DNA from: Gammaproteobacteria bacterium Ga0077536
GTDB taxonomy: Bacteria > Pseudomonadota > Gammaproteobacteria > Ga0077536
Length of the DNA stretch: 40,563 bases
Direction: 5' to 3'
Assembly: GCA_001464935.1 (NCBI GenBank)
Contig: LNEL01000055.1
Coordinates: forward strand, 147,056 to 187,618
Part shown: piece after piece, positions 31,805-39,609 of the stretch
How positions within the stretch are numbered: the stretch's first letter is position 1
How the letters are laid out: the number at the start of each line of letters is the position of its first letter
The notes under the pieces: model-generated
The model's input: only the letters and a program-made list of their open reading frames with translations
Databases searched by the model: none
What the model was told of the DNA's origin: nothing
Translations under genes and position numbers: made by a program

Positions 31805-34800
31805 TCATTCGATGACAGCCAGCAGATCCTTGGCATCGACCTGCTGACCGAGCTTCACGCTCAGGGACTGCACGGTGCCGTCGAGTTCGGCGCGGATGGC
31901 GGTCTGCATCTTCATGGCCTCGAGCGTCATCAGCGCGTCACCGCGTTTGACCTGATCGCCGGGCTTGACCGAAATCTGGGTGATCACGCCCGGCATCGGC
32001 GCGCCGAGATGCCGCGGATTGTCACGCTCGGCTTTCGGCTGTGGTTCGCGCGGCTTGATGTGCGTGCGATCGACGACCTTGATCGGGCGCGGCTGTCCGT
32101 TCAGTTCGAAGAACACCGTGCGATGGTTGTCGTCGTGCAGTTCGCTGGTGCCGACATAACGCACGATGATGCCCTTGCCCCGCGCCATCGTGACGTTGAT
32201 CTCCTGCCCGGCCGGCAGGCCGTAGAAGAAGGTGGGCGTCGGCAGCGGTGTCAGATCGCCGTATTCGCGCTGTGCCTGCGCGTAGTCGATGAAGACTTTC
32301 GGATACATCAGGTAGGACGCGAACTCCGCATCCGAAATCGGTCGTTCGACCTTGCGCTCGGCAATGACGCGTTCGGCGTCGAGATCGACCGCCGGCAACA
32401 CCGCCCCCGGGCGCTCGGTCAGCGGCGTCACGCCCGCCAGGATCTTCGCCTGCAGCGCCGGCGGGAATCCGCCATAGGGTTGTCCGAGATCTCCTTTGAA
32501 GAAGGACACGACGGACTCCGGAAAAGCGATGTCCGTCGCCGGGTCTTCGACCTCGGCACGGTCGAGACCGCTCGTCACCATCATCAGCGCCATGTCGCCG
32601 ACGACCTTCGAACTCGGCGTCACCTTCACGATGTCGCCGAACATGTCGTTGACCTCGGCATAGGCCTGCGCGACCTCGGGCCAGCGGGCAGCGGAAATGC
32701 CGAGCGACAGCGCCTGCTCCCGCAGGTTCGTGTACTGTCCGCCGGGCATGCCATGGACGTAGACCTCGGACGCGCCGGCACGAATGTCGCTTTCGAACGC
32801 CGCGTAACCGCTGCGCACGAGTTCCCAGTAACTCGACAGTTGCCGCACGGCGGTCGGGTCGAGACCGGTATCGCGCTCGCCATGCCGCAGCGCCTCGACC
32901 AGTGAACCGAGATTCGGCTGCGAGGTCAGGCCGCTCATGGAATCCATGGCCGCATCGAAGGCATCGACGCCCGCCTCCACCGCTGCCAGCACGCTCGCCG
33001 CGGCGATGCCGCTGGTGTCGTGCGTGTGGAAGTGGATTGGCAGGCTGATCTCGTCCTTCAGGGCCTTCACCAGCGCGCGCGCCGCCGCCGGCCGACACAG
33101 GCCCGCCATGTCCTTGATGCCGATGATGTGCGCACCGGCCTGCTCGAGCTGCTTCGCGAGGCTGACGTAGTACTTCAGATCGTACTTCGTGCACGTCGGA
33201 TCGCTCAGATTGCCGGTGTAGCAGATCGCGGCTTCGGCAAGCTTGCCGGTAGCCACGACCGAATCAATCGCGATGCGCATGTTGTCGACCCAGTTCAGCG
33301 AGTCGAAGATGCGGAAGACGTCGACGCCTTCGGCGGCGGCCTGGCGCACGAAATAGTCGACGACGTTGTCAGGATAGTTGGTGTAACCCACCGCGTTCGA
33401 CGCGCGCAGCAGCATCTGCAGCAGCACGTTCGGCAGGCGCTCGCGCAGGCCGCGCAGGCGCTGCCACGGACATTCCTTCAGAAAGCGCATGGCGACATCG
33501 AAGGTCGCGCCGCCCCAGCACTCGACCGAGAACAGGTCCGGCAGCTTGTGTGCATAGGCAGGCGCCACGCTCAGCATGTCGAAGCTGCGCATGCGGGTTG
33601 CGAGCAGGGACTGGTGCGCGTCGCGGAACGTCGTATCGGTGACGAGCGCGCGCTGCTGCTGTTTCATCCAGTCGGCGAAACCCTTCGGACCCAGCTGCTC
33701 GAGCAGTTGTCGCGTCCCGGCCGGTGGTGCGCCGCGCGGCGCTTCGGGCGGTTCAGGAATCGCCAGCGACGCGGGACGCGGACGCCCCTTGACCGCGTCA
33801 TTGCCGTTCACGATCACCTCGCCGATGTATCTCAGCAGCGGCGTGCCGTAATCCTGTCGATGTTCGAAGTCGAACAGCGCCGGCGTGGTGTCGATGAACG
33901 TCGTGCAGTAGCGCGCGTCGGTGAAATCCGGATGAATCAGCAACTGCTCGAGGAACCGCAGGTTGGTCACCACGCCGCGCACCCGAAACTCGCGCAGCGC
34001 GCGCAGCATGCGCGCAGTCGTCTCGCCCGGCGTCGACCCCCAGGCGGTCACCTTCACCAGCAGCGAATCGTAGTAGCGCGTGATCTGGGCGCCGACATAG
34101 GCCGTGCCCGCATCGAGACGTATGCCGAATCCGGCCGGGCTGCGGTAGGCCGTGATCGTGCCGTAGTCGGGGATGAAATTGTTCTCGGGATCTTCGGTCG
34201 TCACGCGGCACTGCATGCTGTAACCGTTGCGCGCGATTTCCGACTGCACCGGCACGCCACTGCTGATCTCGCCGATGCGCCCCCCCTGCGCGATGCGAAT
34301 CTGCGCCTTGACGATGTCGATGCCGGTCAGCTCTTCGGTGACCGTGTGCTCGACCTGCACACGCGGATTGACTTCAATGAAGTACACATCGCCGGTGTCG
34401 GCGTTCTGCAGGAATTCGACGGTGCCGGCGTTGCGATAGCCGGCCGTCTCGCACAGGCGCACTGCCGCCGCGCAGACCTTCTCGCGCGCATCCTCGTCGA
34501 GGAACAGCGACGGTGCGCGCTCGATGACCTTCTGGTTGCGCCGCTGCACGGTGCAGTCGCGATCGAACAGGTGAACGATGTTGCCGTGATGATCGCCGAT
34601 GATCTGGACTTCGACGTGACGCGCGCGCCGGATCAGCTTTTCAAGGTACACCTCGCCATTGCCAAAGGCCTGCTCCGCTTCGCGGCGGCCGAGCGACACC
34701 AGCTCCTGCAGAGTGGACTCGTCTTCGATCACGCGCATGCCGCGCCCGCCGCCGCCCCACGAGGCCTTCAGCATCAGCGGATAGCCGATGCTGTCGGCAA

Positions 34801-35251
34801 GGCGCGCGATTTCGGCGGGGTCCTCCGGCAGTGGGCCGGTGGCCGGCATGACCGGCACGCCGCAGCTTTCGGCGAGGCGCCGCGCGGCGACCTTGTTGCC
34901 GAGCGTGCGCATCACCGCGGGCGGCGGGCCGACGAAGATGATGCCCGCCGCGGCGCAGGCCTCGGCGAACTCGGGGCGTTCCGACAGGAAGCCATAGCCG
35001 GGATGAATGGCGTCGACGCCTGCTTCGACTGCAACGCGGATGATGTCGTCGGCGTCCAGATAGGCCTGGACCGGTGTCTTGCCCTTGCCGACGAGATAGG
35101 CCTCGTCGACCTTGAAGCGATGCAGCGCGAAGCGGTCTTCCTGCGAATATATCGCGACGCTTTCGATTTCGAGTTCGGCGGCCGCGCGCATCACGCGGAT
35201 GGCGATCTCACCGCGGTTGGCAATCAGGAGCTTTTTAATCTTCGGCGGCAT
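31805..35251 (-). CDS. pyc: Pyruvate carboxylase (single-chain)
   Basis: This 1148-residue protein has a full alpha4-type layout: biotin carboxylase (KKLLIANRGEIAIRVMRAA at the N-terminus, the ATP-grasp loop GGGGRGMRVI, EVNPRVQVEHTVTE), then the carboxyltransferase with RDAHQSLLATRMRS at about 543-556 and the zinc region, and a C-terminal biotinyl domain with Lys1114 in LEAMKMQTA. It makes oxaloacetate from pyruvate and bicarbonate, feeding the TCA cycle and gluconeogenesis. The length is normal. It stands alone on the minus strand, convergent with the HDOD gene, with a 119-bp upstream gap that contains only hairpins. Confidence 0.96.
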   Translation of the reverse strand: MPPKIKKLLIANRGEIAIRVMRAAAELEIESVAIYSQEDRFALHRFKVDEAYLVGKGKTPVQAYLDADDIIRVAVEAGVDAIHPGYGFLSERPEFAEACAAAGIIFVGPPPAVMRTLGNKVAARRLAESCGVPVMPATGPLPEDPAEIARLADSIGYPLMLKASWGGGGRGMRVIEDESTLQELVSLGRREAEQAFGNGEVYLEKLIRRARHVEVQIIGDHHGNIVHLFDRDCTVQRRNQKVIERAPSLFLDEDAREKVCAAAVRLCETAGYRNAGTVEFLQNADTGDVYFIEVNPRVQVEHTVTEELTGIDIVKAQIRIAQGGRIGEISSGVPVQSEIARNGYSMQCRVTTEDPENNFIPDYGTITAYRSPAGFGIRLDAGTAYVGAQITRYYDSLLVKVTAWGSTPGETTARMLRALREFRVRGVVTNLRFLEQLLIHPDFTDARYCTTFIDTTPALFDFEHRQDYGTPLLRYIGEVIVNGNDAVKGRPRPASLAIPEPPEAPRGAPPAGTRQLLEQLGPKGFADWMKQQQRALVTDTTFRDAHQSLLATRMRSFDMLSVAPAYAHKLPDLFSVECWGGATFDVAMRFLKECPWQRLRGLRERLPNVLLQMLLRASNAVGYTNYPDNVVDYFVRQAAAEGVDVFRIFDSLNWVDNMRIAIDSVVATGKLAEAAICYTGNLSDPTCTKYDLKYYVSLAKQLEQAGAHIIGIKDMAGLCRPAAARALVKALKDEISLPIHFHTHDTSGIAAASVLAAVEAGVDAFDAAMDSMSGLTSQPNLGSLVEALRHGERDTGLDPTAVRQLSSYWELVRSGYAAFESDIRAGASEVYVHGMPGGQYTNLREQALSLGISAARWPEVAQAYAEVNDMFGDIVKVTPSSKVVGDMALMMVTSGLDRAEVEDPATDIAFPESVVSFFKGDLGQPYGGFPPALQAKILAGVTPLTERPGAVLPAVDLDAERVIAERKVERPISDAEFASYLMYPKVFIDYAQAQREYGDLTPLPTPTFFYGLPAGQEINVTMARGKGIIVRYVGTSELHDDNHRTVFFELNGQPRPIKVVDRTHIKPREPQPKAERDNPRHLGAPMPGVITQISVKPGDQVKRGDALMTLEAMKMQTAIRAELDGTVQSLSVKLGQQVDAKDLLAVIE

Positions 35252-35298
35252 GGCGGCGGGCTGTCGTTAGATGGACGGACGGCCCGGACTCTACACGA

Positions 35299-35334
35299 CC
35301 CCTTCGGGGCGTGAAAGCGCACCCCGCCGGGTGC
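35299..35334 (-). terminator. Paired hairpins after the acyltransferase gene
   Basis: Two short stems lie in the 119-bp gap between the acyltransferase stop (35371) and pyc start (35251): GCACCC-CGCC-GGGTGC at 35319-35334 (perfect 6 bp) and CCCC-TTC-GGGG at 35299-35309. Neither has a clear U-tract. They probably separate the two transcripts in part. Confidence 0.4.
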
Positions 35335-35370
35335 CCCGCGGCGGTGCGCCGAACACGCAAGCGCTGCCGC

Positions 35371-37206
35371 TCAGGCGGCGCTGCTGGTGCGGATCGTGTT
35401 GCCGTGGGTCGCGTGAATCAGCTCCACGCCGGCCTCGGTGAAGTACTTCGCCAGCGTCACCGGATCGGACTGCAGCAGGTCGACGACCAGCATGCCGTCG
35501 ATCACATTGCTGAACGCAGGGTCGACATTGAAGCCGAGGATGCGGCCGCCGAGTTTCAGGTACTGCCGCAACAGGACCGGCACGCCCTTCTCGTCCTCTT
35601 CGAGCGTGCCGAGCAGATCGGCCAGCACGCGCGAGTCCGTGTCGTCGATGGCGTCGAGCGCCGGCAGTTCGTTTTCGCGCACCCGGAAAGGCTTGCGCGG
35701 GCGCACGTCGTTGGCGTGTTCGGCGTCGAATTTGTGCCGCTTCAGCATGGCGACCAGGATCTGCTGCGACAGGGGGTGGTAATCATTGCTGATGCTCACC
35801 GGACCATAGAGGTAGCGATAACGGGGATTGCGCACGACGTAGGCGCCGATGCCCCGCCACAGCATCAACAGCGCGGTGTAGCTGCGCTGCTGTTCCGGAC
35901 GGATGAACGACCGCCCCATCTCGGCACCGTCACGCAACTTGTCGACGAGGCGATCGGAGAGCCTGAACAGCGAGTGGGTGTAGAGACCCTTCGGCCCGTG
36001 CTCGTTGACGATCAGATCCGTCGGTCCCATTCGATAGCCACCGACGACTTCACGCTGCACCGTGTCCCACAGGAACATGTGATGGTAGTAGGCATCGTAG
36101 CTGTCGAGGTCGGACGGTTTGCCGGTGCCCTCGCCGATGCCGCGGAAGCTGAGTTCGCGCAGGCGCCCGATCTCGTCGAGCAGCGCGGGGGCTTCCCGGC
36201 CGACGAAATACCACACCTCGTGAGTACCGTGTGCATGCAGCAGCTGTTCGCGCGGCAACTTCGCCACTTCAGCGGCGAGGCGCGCCGGGTCGATCGCGGC
36301 CGCCAGCGGCTTGTCATGATGCTCGGAAATCGGCGCCCGCGCGGGCGGACCGTTGACGCCGTTGCGCTGCTTCACGCGCAGCAGATAAGTCTTGTACTGG
36401 AGATATTGCGCGGCGGTGTCGTCCTCGCCGATTTCCTTCAGCACGTTCGCGCCAATCTTGCGACCGATGCGCAGCCCCAGCGTGTGGGCGCGGAAGCTCA
36501 GCATTTCGCGCACGAGCAACATCGTGCGCAGGCGGGCGTTCAGCAGACCGCCGAGTTGGAACAGCGTGCTGTTCCTGCCTTCGATGAAGATGGGCAGCAC
36601 CGGCGCGCCGGTCTGACGCACCAGCCGCGCGACACCGGACGTCCATTCGGGATCGGTGACGCGGCCGGTCTGCAGGCGCAGGCTCGACACTTCGCCACCG
36701 GGAAACATCACCACCATGCCGCCCTGTTCGAGCCAGCGCTTCGCGGCGCGCACGGCCCCGATGTTGAAGCGTGCCGCGCGACCACCGCCGAAGGGATCGA
36801 CTTCGAGCAGCAGCGAACGCAATTCAGTGAAGCCGGACAGGAAATGGTTGGCGACGAACCTGACGTCCGGGCGGACCCGCAGCAGCAGGTCCATCAGCGC
36901 AAGGCCGTCGACGCCGCCGTGCGGATGGTTGGCGACGACCACGCACGGGCCGGTGGTCGGAATGCGCGACAGGTCAGCGGCATCGAATTCGGTGCGCACG
37001 CCAAGCTCGCGCAGGGCCAGGCGCACGAATTCGGACGTATCGCCCGTCTGCGGGAGGTGTCGATAGCGCCGGCTCAGCTCGGCCAGGCCCAGCAGGCGAT
37101 CGGCGAGCCAGGTCAGCGGTCGGCGCAGGAATCCGAAGCGTCCCGGCAGATAGCCGGCGATCGTGAATAGAGGTCGTTGGGTGTCGGGTGACTTGTGTTC
37201 GACCAT
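35371..37206 (-). CDS. Two-domain acyltransferase, OlsF-like (PlsC + GNAT)
   Basis: This protein has about 611 residues. The N-terminal half is a lysophospholipid acyltransferase with NHPHGGVDG at 93-101, LLLEVDPFGGGRAA and VVMFPGGEVSS. The C-terminal half (about 300-611) is a GNAT-type N-acyltransferase of the OlsB/putative hemolysin group (LRELSFRGIGEG, GGYRMGPTDLI, SFIRPEQQRSYTALLMLWRGI). This fusion corresponds to OlsF, which makes ornithine lipids by N- and O-acylation. The ATG at 37206 is preferred over 37299, but its ribosome site is weak. It is 108 bp downstream of the DUF2063 gene on the same strand. Confidence 0.85.
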   Translation of the reverse strand: MVEHKSPDTQRPLFTIAGYLPGRFGFLRRPLTWLADRLLGLAELSRRYRHLPQTGDTSEFVRLALRELGVRTEFDAADLSRIPTTGPCVVVANHPHGGVDGLALMDLLLRVRPDVRFVANHFLSGFTELRSLLLEVDPFGGGRAARFNIGAVRAAKRWLEQGGMVVMFPGGEVSSLRLQTGRVTDPEWTSGVARLVRQTGAPVLPIFIEGRNSTLFQLGGLLNARLRTMLLVREMLSFRAHTLGLRIGRKIGANVLKEIGEDDTAAQYLQYKTYLLRVKQRNGVNGPPARAPISEHHDKPLAAAIDPARLAAEVAKLPREQLLHAHGTHEVWYFVGREAPALLDEIGRLRELSFRGIGEGTGKPSDLDSYDAYYHHMFLWDTVQREVVGGYRMGPTDLIVNEHGPKGLYTHSLFRLSDRLVDKLRDGAEMGRSFIRPEQQRSYTALLMLWRGIGAYVVRNPRYRYLYGPVSISNDYHPLSQQILVAMLKRHKFDAEHANDVRPRKPFRVRENELPALDAIDDTDSRVLADLLGTLEEDEKGVPVLLRQYLKLGGRILGFNVDPAFSNVIDGMLVVDLLQSDPVTLAKYFTEAGVELIHATHGNTIRTSSAA

Positions 37207-37314
37207 CTTTGCCAGGGAGCCCCTCTCGATTTGCCAGCGCTGCGCGGCAATCGGCCGAAGCGTCGTGCCCGCCGCGGCGCAATGATGCCACAGCGACAAC
37301 CGGGGGTCAGCGGT

Positions 37315-38094
37315 TTACCCGTCCGGTGCGAAGCCCAATATGACATCCCGGGCCCGCCACCGTTCCAGCAGTTGCAGTCCGCCCTGTCTGACGACGGCCG
37401 GATCGGGGTGCTGGAGCTCCCGCGCGAGGGTGTCCAGCACCTCGCTCGCGACGGGGACGGCGGCGGCGCTGAGTTCGCTGAACAGGCGCGCCGCGACGTC
37501 GTTCAGGTCGAGCACGCCGAAATTGCCGGCGCGGTCGCGAAAGGCCAGCAACCGCGTCGGGCGCGGCGGCGCGGTCCCGGGCCGGAATGCGCTGTCGATG
37601 GCGTGCACCGGATACCGGTAGGTCACGAGCTGATGCACCGGATTGAGTACGAGCCGGGAGTGCAGCAAATCGCCGTCTGCGGCCACCGGGATGTCGTCGA
37701 GCCGCGTCTCGTCGATGGCGACCGCGTTCTCGAGCCAGTCGAAATGCGCCAACTCCAGCAGAAAAGGCGGATCGTCGGCGACCTGGCGTTCATGTTCGAG
37801 ATAGGCAAGGAACTCGTCGAGCAGTTCGACGAACAGCGGCGTCTGCGATCGGTGGCGAATGAGATAGTCGCGCACCAGTGCCTGCCAGCCGGCGTCGTCG
37901 TACAGTTCACGTACCCGGGGAAAGTTGTCGCGCATGAAGCGCTCGATATTCAGGTAGACGGCGTTGCTGTAGACCGCCAGCCGCGCCGGCGGCAGGTCCG
38001 GCGGCGGCGGCGCGTTGGCCGGGTCGCGCAGATGGCGGGTGAAGGCCCGCTGGCGCCGGATGAAGTCAGGCTCGTTGCCTGTCCCGCTCATCAC
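37315..38094 (-). CDS. hvfC: DUF2063 protein, partner of DUF692 iron enzyme (HvfC/BufC family)
   Basis: This 259-residue protein has the family pattern FIRRQRAFTRHLRDP, RLAVYSNAVYLNIERFMRDNFPRV, LAHFDWLENAV and a C-terminal winged region LLAFRDRAGNFGVLDLNDVAARLF. In characterised clusters, such proteins bind the precursor peptide and work with the DUF692 multinuclear iron oxidase. It starts three bases after the hvfB stop, indicating an operon precursor-hvfB-hvfC. It is cytoplasmic, with no signal peptide. Confidence 0.9.
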   Translation of the reverse strand: MMSGTGNEPDFIRRQRAFTRHLRDPANAPPPPDLPPARLAVYSNAVYLNIERFMRDNFPRVRELYDDAGWQALVRDYLIRHRSQTPLFVELLDEFLAYLEHERQVADDPPFLLELAHFDWLENAVAIDETRLDDIPVAADGDLLHSRLVLNPVHQLVTYRYPVHAIDSAFRPGTAPPRPTRLLAFRDRAGNFGVLDLNDVAARLFSELSAAAVPVASEVLDTLARELQHPDPAVVRQGGLQLLERWRARDVILGFAPDG

Positions 38095-38097
38095 TGC

Positions 38098-38970
38098 TCA
38101 GGCGCGGCGGCGGGTCGGGGCGAGCGCTGCGGCCCCGCCCTGGTGCTTTTGCTGCAGCTCACGGATGAGCCGCACTTCGGCGAGCACTTCGTCGAGCGCC
38201 GGAATGTTTTCATCGCGCTCGAGCAGCGTCGGAAACACGCCGAAATGCGCGTAGGCCGCCTCGAGCAGCTGCCACACGGGGTCGATCACCGGCGCGCCGT
38301 GGGTGTCGATGACCAGGCCCTCGTCGGTGCGCAGGTGGCCCGCGATATGGGCATAGGCGATGCGTTCGCCCGGCAGTGCGCGCAGGAAGGCGAGCGGATC
38401 GCCGCCATGGTTCTGGCTGTTGACGTAGACATTGTTGACGTCCAGCAACAGCTCGCAGTCGGCCTCGGCGAGCACGCCGGTGATGAATTCGAGTTCGGTG
38501 AGTTCGTGGGCGAGCGCGCAGTAATACGATGCGTTTTCGACGGCGATCCGGCGCTCGAGCACGTCCTGAACCAGCCGGATGCGGCCCGCCATGTGCGTCA
38601 CGGCCTCCTGCGTGAACGGCATCGGCAGCAATTCGTAGAGCTGGCCGGCCTCGGCACAGAACGTCATGTGGTCGCCGTAACAGCGCACCTGGTGCCGGTC
38701 GAGGAAGGGTTTGAGCCGCTGCAGAAAGGCAATGTCGATCGGGTCGGGGCCGCCGAGGTTCAGCAGCAGGCCATGACAGACCAGCGGTACGCGCTCGACG
38801 ATCCGTTCGAAGGCGTGGCCCAGGCGGCCACCGGCGCCGAGCCAGTTTTCCGGCGCGACTTCAACGAAGCCGATCTCGTCGGGGATGTCGATCAAGAGCG
38901 GGCCCAGGTGGGCCCGCCTCAATCCCAGGCCGGCACCCTGGACCGGAAAACTCCGGGTCGCCATGGTCAC
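38098..38970 (-). CDS. hvfB: DUF692 multinuclear non-heme iron enzyme (HvfB/BufB family)
   Basis: This protein has about 290 residues. TIM-barrel DUF692 motifs are present: GFVEVAPENWLG (35-45), VPLVCHGLLLNLGG (His66), CYGDHMTF (Asp100, His101), AVENASYYC, LLDVNNVYVNSQNHG and AYAHIAGH, with later DTHGAPV and LLERDENIP. These supply the usual His/Asp/Glu iron ligands. MNIO enzymes oxidise cysteines of RiPP precursors, as in MbnB and BufB. It starts at GTG 38970 or ATG 38964, 30 bp after the precursor gene. Confidence 0.92.
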   Translation of the reverse strand: MTMATRSFPVQGAGLGLRRAHLGPLLIDIPDEIGFVEVAPENWLGAGGRLGHAFERIVERVPLVCHGLLLNLGGPDPIDIAFLQRLKPFLDRHQVRCYGDHMTFCAEAGQLYELLPMPFTQEAVTHMAGRIRLVQDVLERRIAVENASYYCALAHELTELEFITGVLAEADCELLLDVNNVYVNSQNHGGDPLAFLRALPGERIAYAHIAGHLRTDEGLVIDTHGAPVIDPVWQLLEAAYAHFGVFPTLLERDENIPALDEVLAEVRLIRELQQKHQGGAAALAPTRRRA

Positions 38971-39000
38971 CGGCCGGGGGGACGAAGCTGCGGGATCCGC

Positions 39001-39312
39001 TTACTTCGTCAGGTGCGGCATCGAGCAGCTGGCGCCGCCGAAGGTCCCGCAGACCGCCGGGTCTTTGGCACCGGTGGCAAGCTTGCCGCCGGCGTATTTC
39101 GCCTGGCCGTCGCCGCCATAGGTGAAGCCGGTCTCGTCGTTGATCATGACTTTGTTGCCCTGCATGTCGACGGATTCGGCCGCGACACTGACGCCATCGC
39201 CGAACTCGACCATCTGGAACGGATTCTCGGCGGCGCCCGCAGCAGCGGACAGCGCCAGCACAACGGACGAACCGATGGCAATCGCCACTGGCTTCAGGTT
39301 GTTTTTCTTCAT
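39001..39312 (-). CDS. HvfA-like secreted RiPP precursor with atypical two-Cys C-terminus
   Basis: This 103-residue protein has a signal peptide (MKKNNLKPVAIAIGSSVVLALSAAAGA, about 27 residues). The mature N-terminus is ENPFQMVEFGDGVSVAAE, which resembles the NPF-x-x-x-x-L-x-x-G-Y region of HvfA. Instead of EGKCG repeats, it continues with 55 residues of glycine-rich sequence and only two cysteines, Cys88 and Cys96, in AVCGTFGGASCSMPH. The ATG has an AGGAAGG site. It is the first gene of the cluster and presumably the substrate of the DUF692 enzyme. Confidence 0.8.
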   Translation of the reverse strand: MKKNNLKPVAIAIGSSVVLALSAAAGAAENPFQMVEFGDGVSVAAESVDMQGNKVMINDETGFTYGGDGQAKYAGGKLATGAKDPAVCGTFGGASCSMPHLTK

Positions 39313-39609
39313 CTGACCTTCCTCCTCAGTGTTATAAAACGCTTTACAACATCCGTGACGAACGGACGCTGCGGCGAGGCTGATCCCCAACTTCTTCAAC
39401 CATCGTCACGGCTACAAACGCACGGGAAAATGATGGTAGCCCTGCGACAAGGGCAAAGTCTACGGGGAGGGACGGGCGGTCGGGCGGGGGCTGGCGCGGT
39501 GACTCGAAGCCAGAAAAAACCCCGCTCGGAAGAGCCCGGCGGGGTAACGCAAAGTGAAGCGTAACGCTATCGCTACGCGACCAGTGTTATCGAACGGACG
39601 GACAAGCAC
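39313..39609. promoter_or_regulatory. Divergent promoter region, RiPP cluster / Sel1 gene
   Basis: This 297-bp gap has no supported gene. On the minus strand a TATAAC box at 39331-39336 would place a start a dozen bases before the precursor ATG; no good -35 is seen. It also holds a directly repeated CAGTGTTAT (39327-39335 and 39582-39590) and a minus-strand terminator (39514-39544). Confidence 0.4.
39514..39544 (-). terminator. Rho-independent terminator on the minus strand, upstream of the RiPP precursor
   Basis: Read on the minus strand, CCCCGC (39544-39539) pairs with GCGGGG (39525-39520), inner CGG pairs with CCG, and six U residues follow (39519-39514). This is a textbook intrinsic terminator. 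No minus-strand gene upstream of it is supported, so it may insulate the RiPP promoter from antisense transcription of the Sel1 gene or end an unannotated small RNA. Confidence 0.7.

Noticed and set aside
33020..35314. 764-codon plus-strand open frame opposite pyc
   Set aside because: It is an antisense shadow; pyc on the minus strand is full-length with all motifs.
35311..37170. 619-codon plus-strand open frame opposite the OlsF-like gene
   Set aside because: It is an antisense shadow without domain similarity; motifs are on the minus strand.
39514..39544. Terminator belonging to the Sel1 gene
   Set aside because: The U-tract is on the minus strand and the element is upstream of the Sel1 start.
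37195..39564. 789-codon plus-strand open frame across the RiPP cluster
   Set aside because: It is antisense to three well-supported genes and has no recognisable domain.
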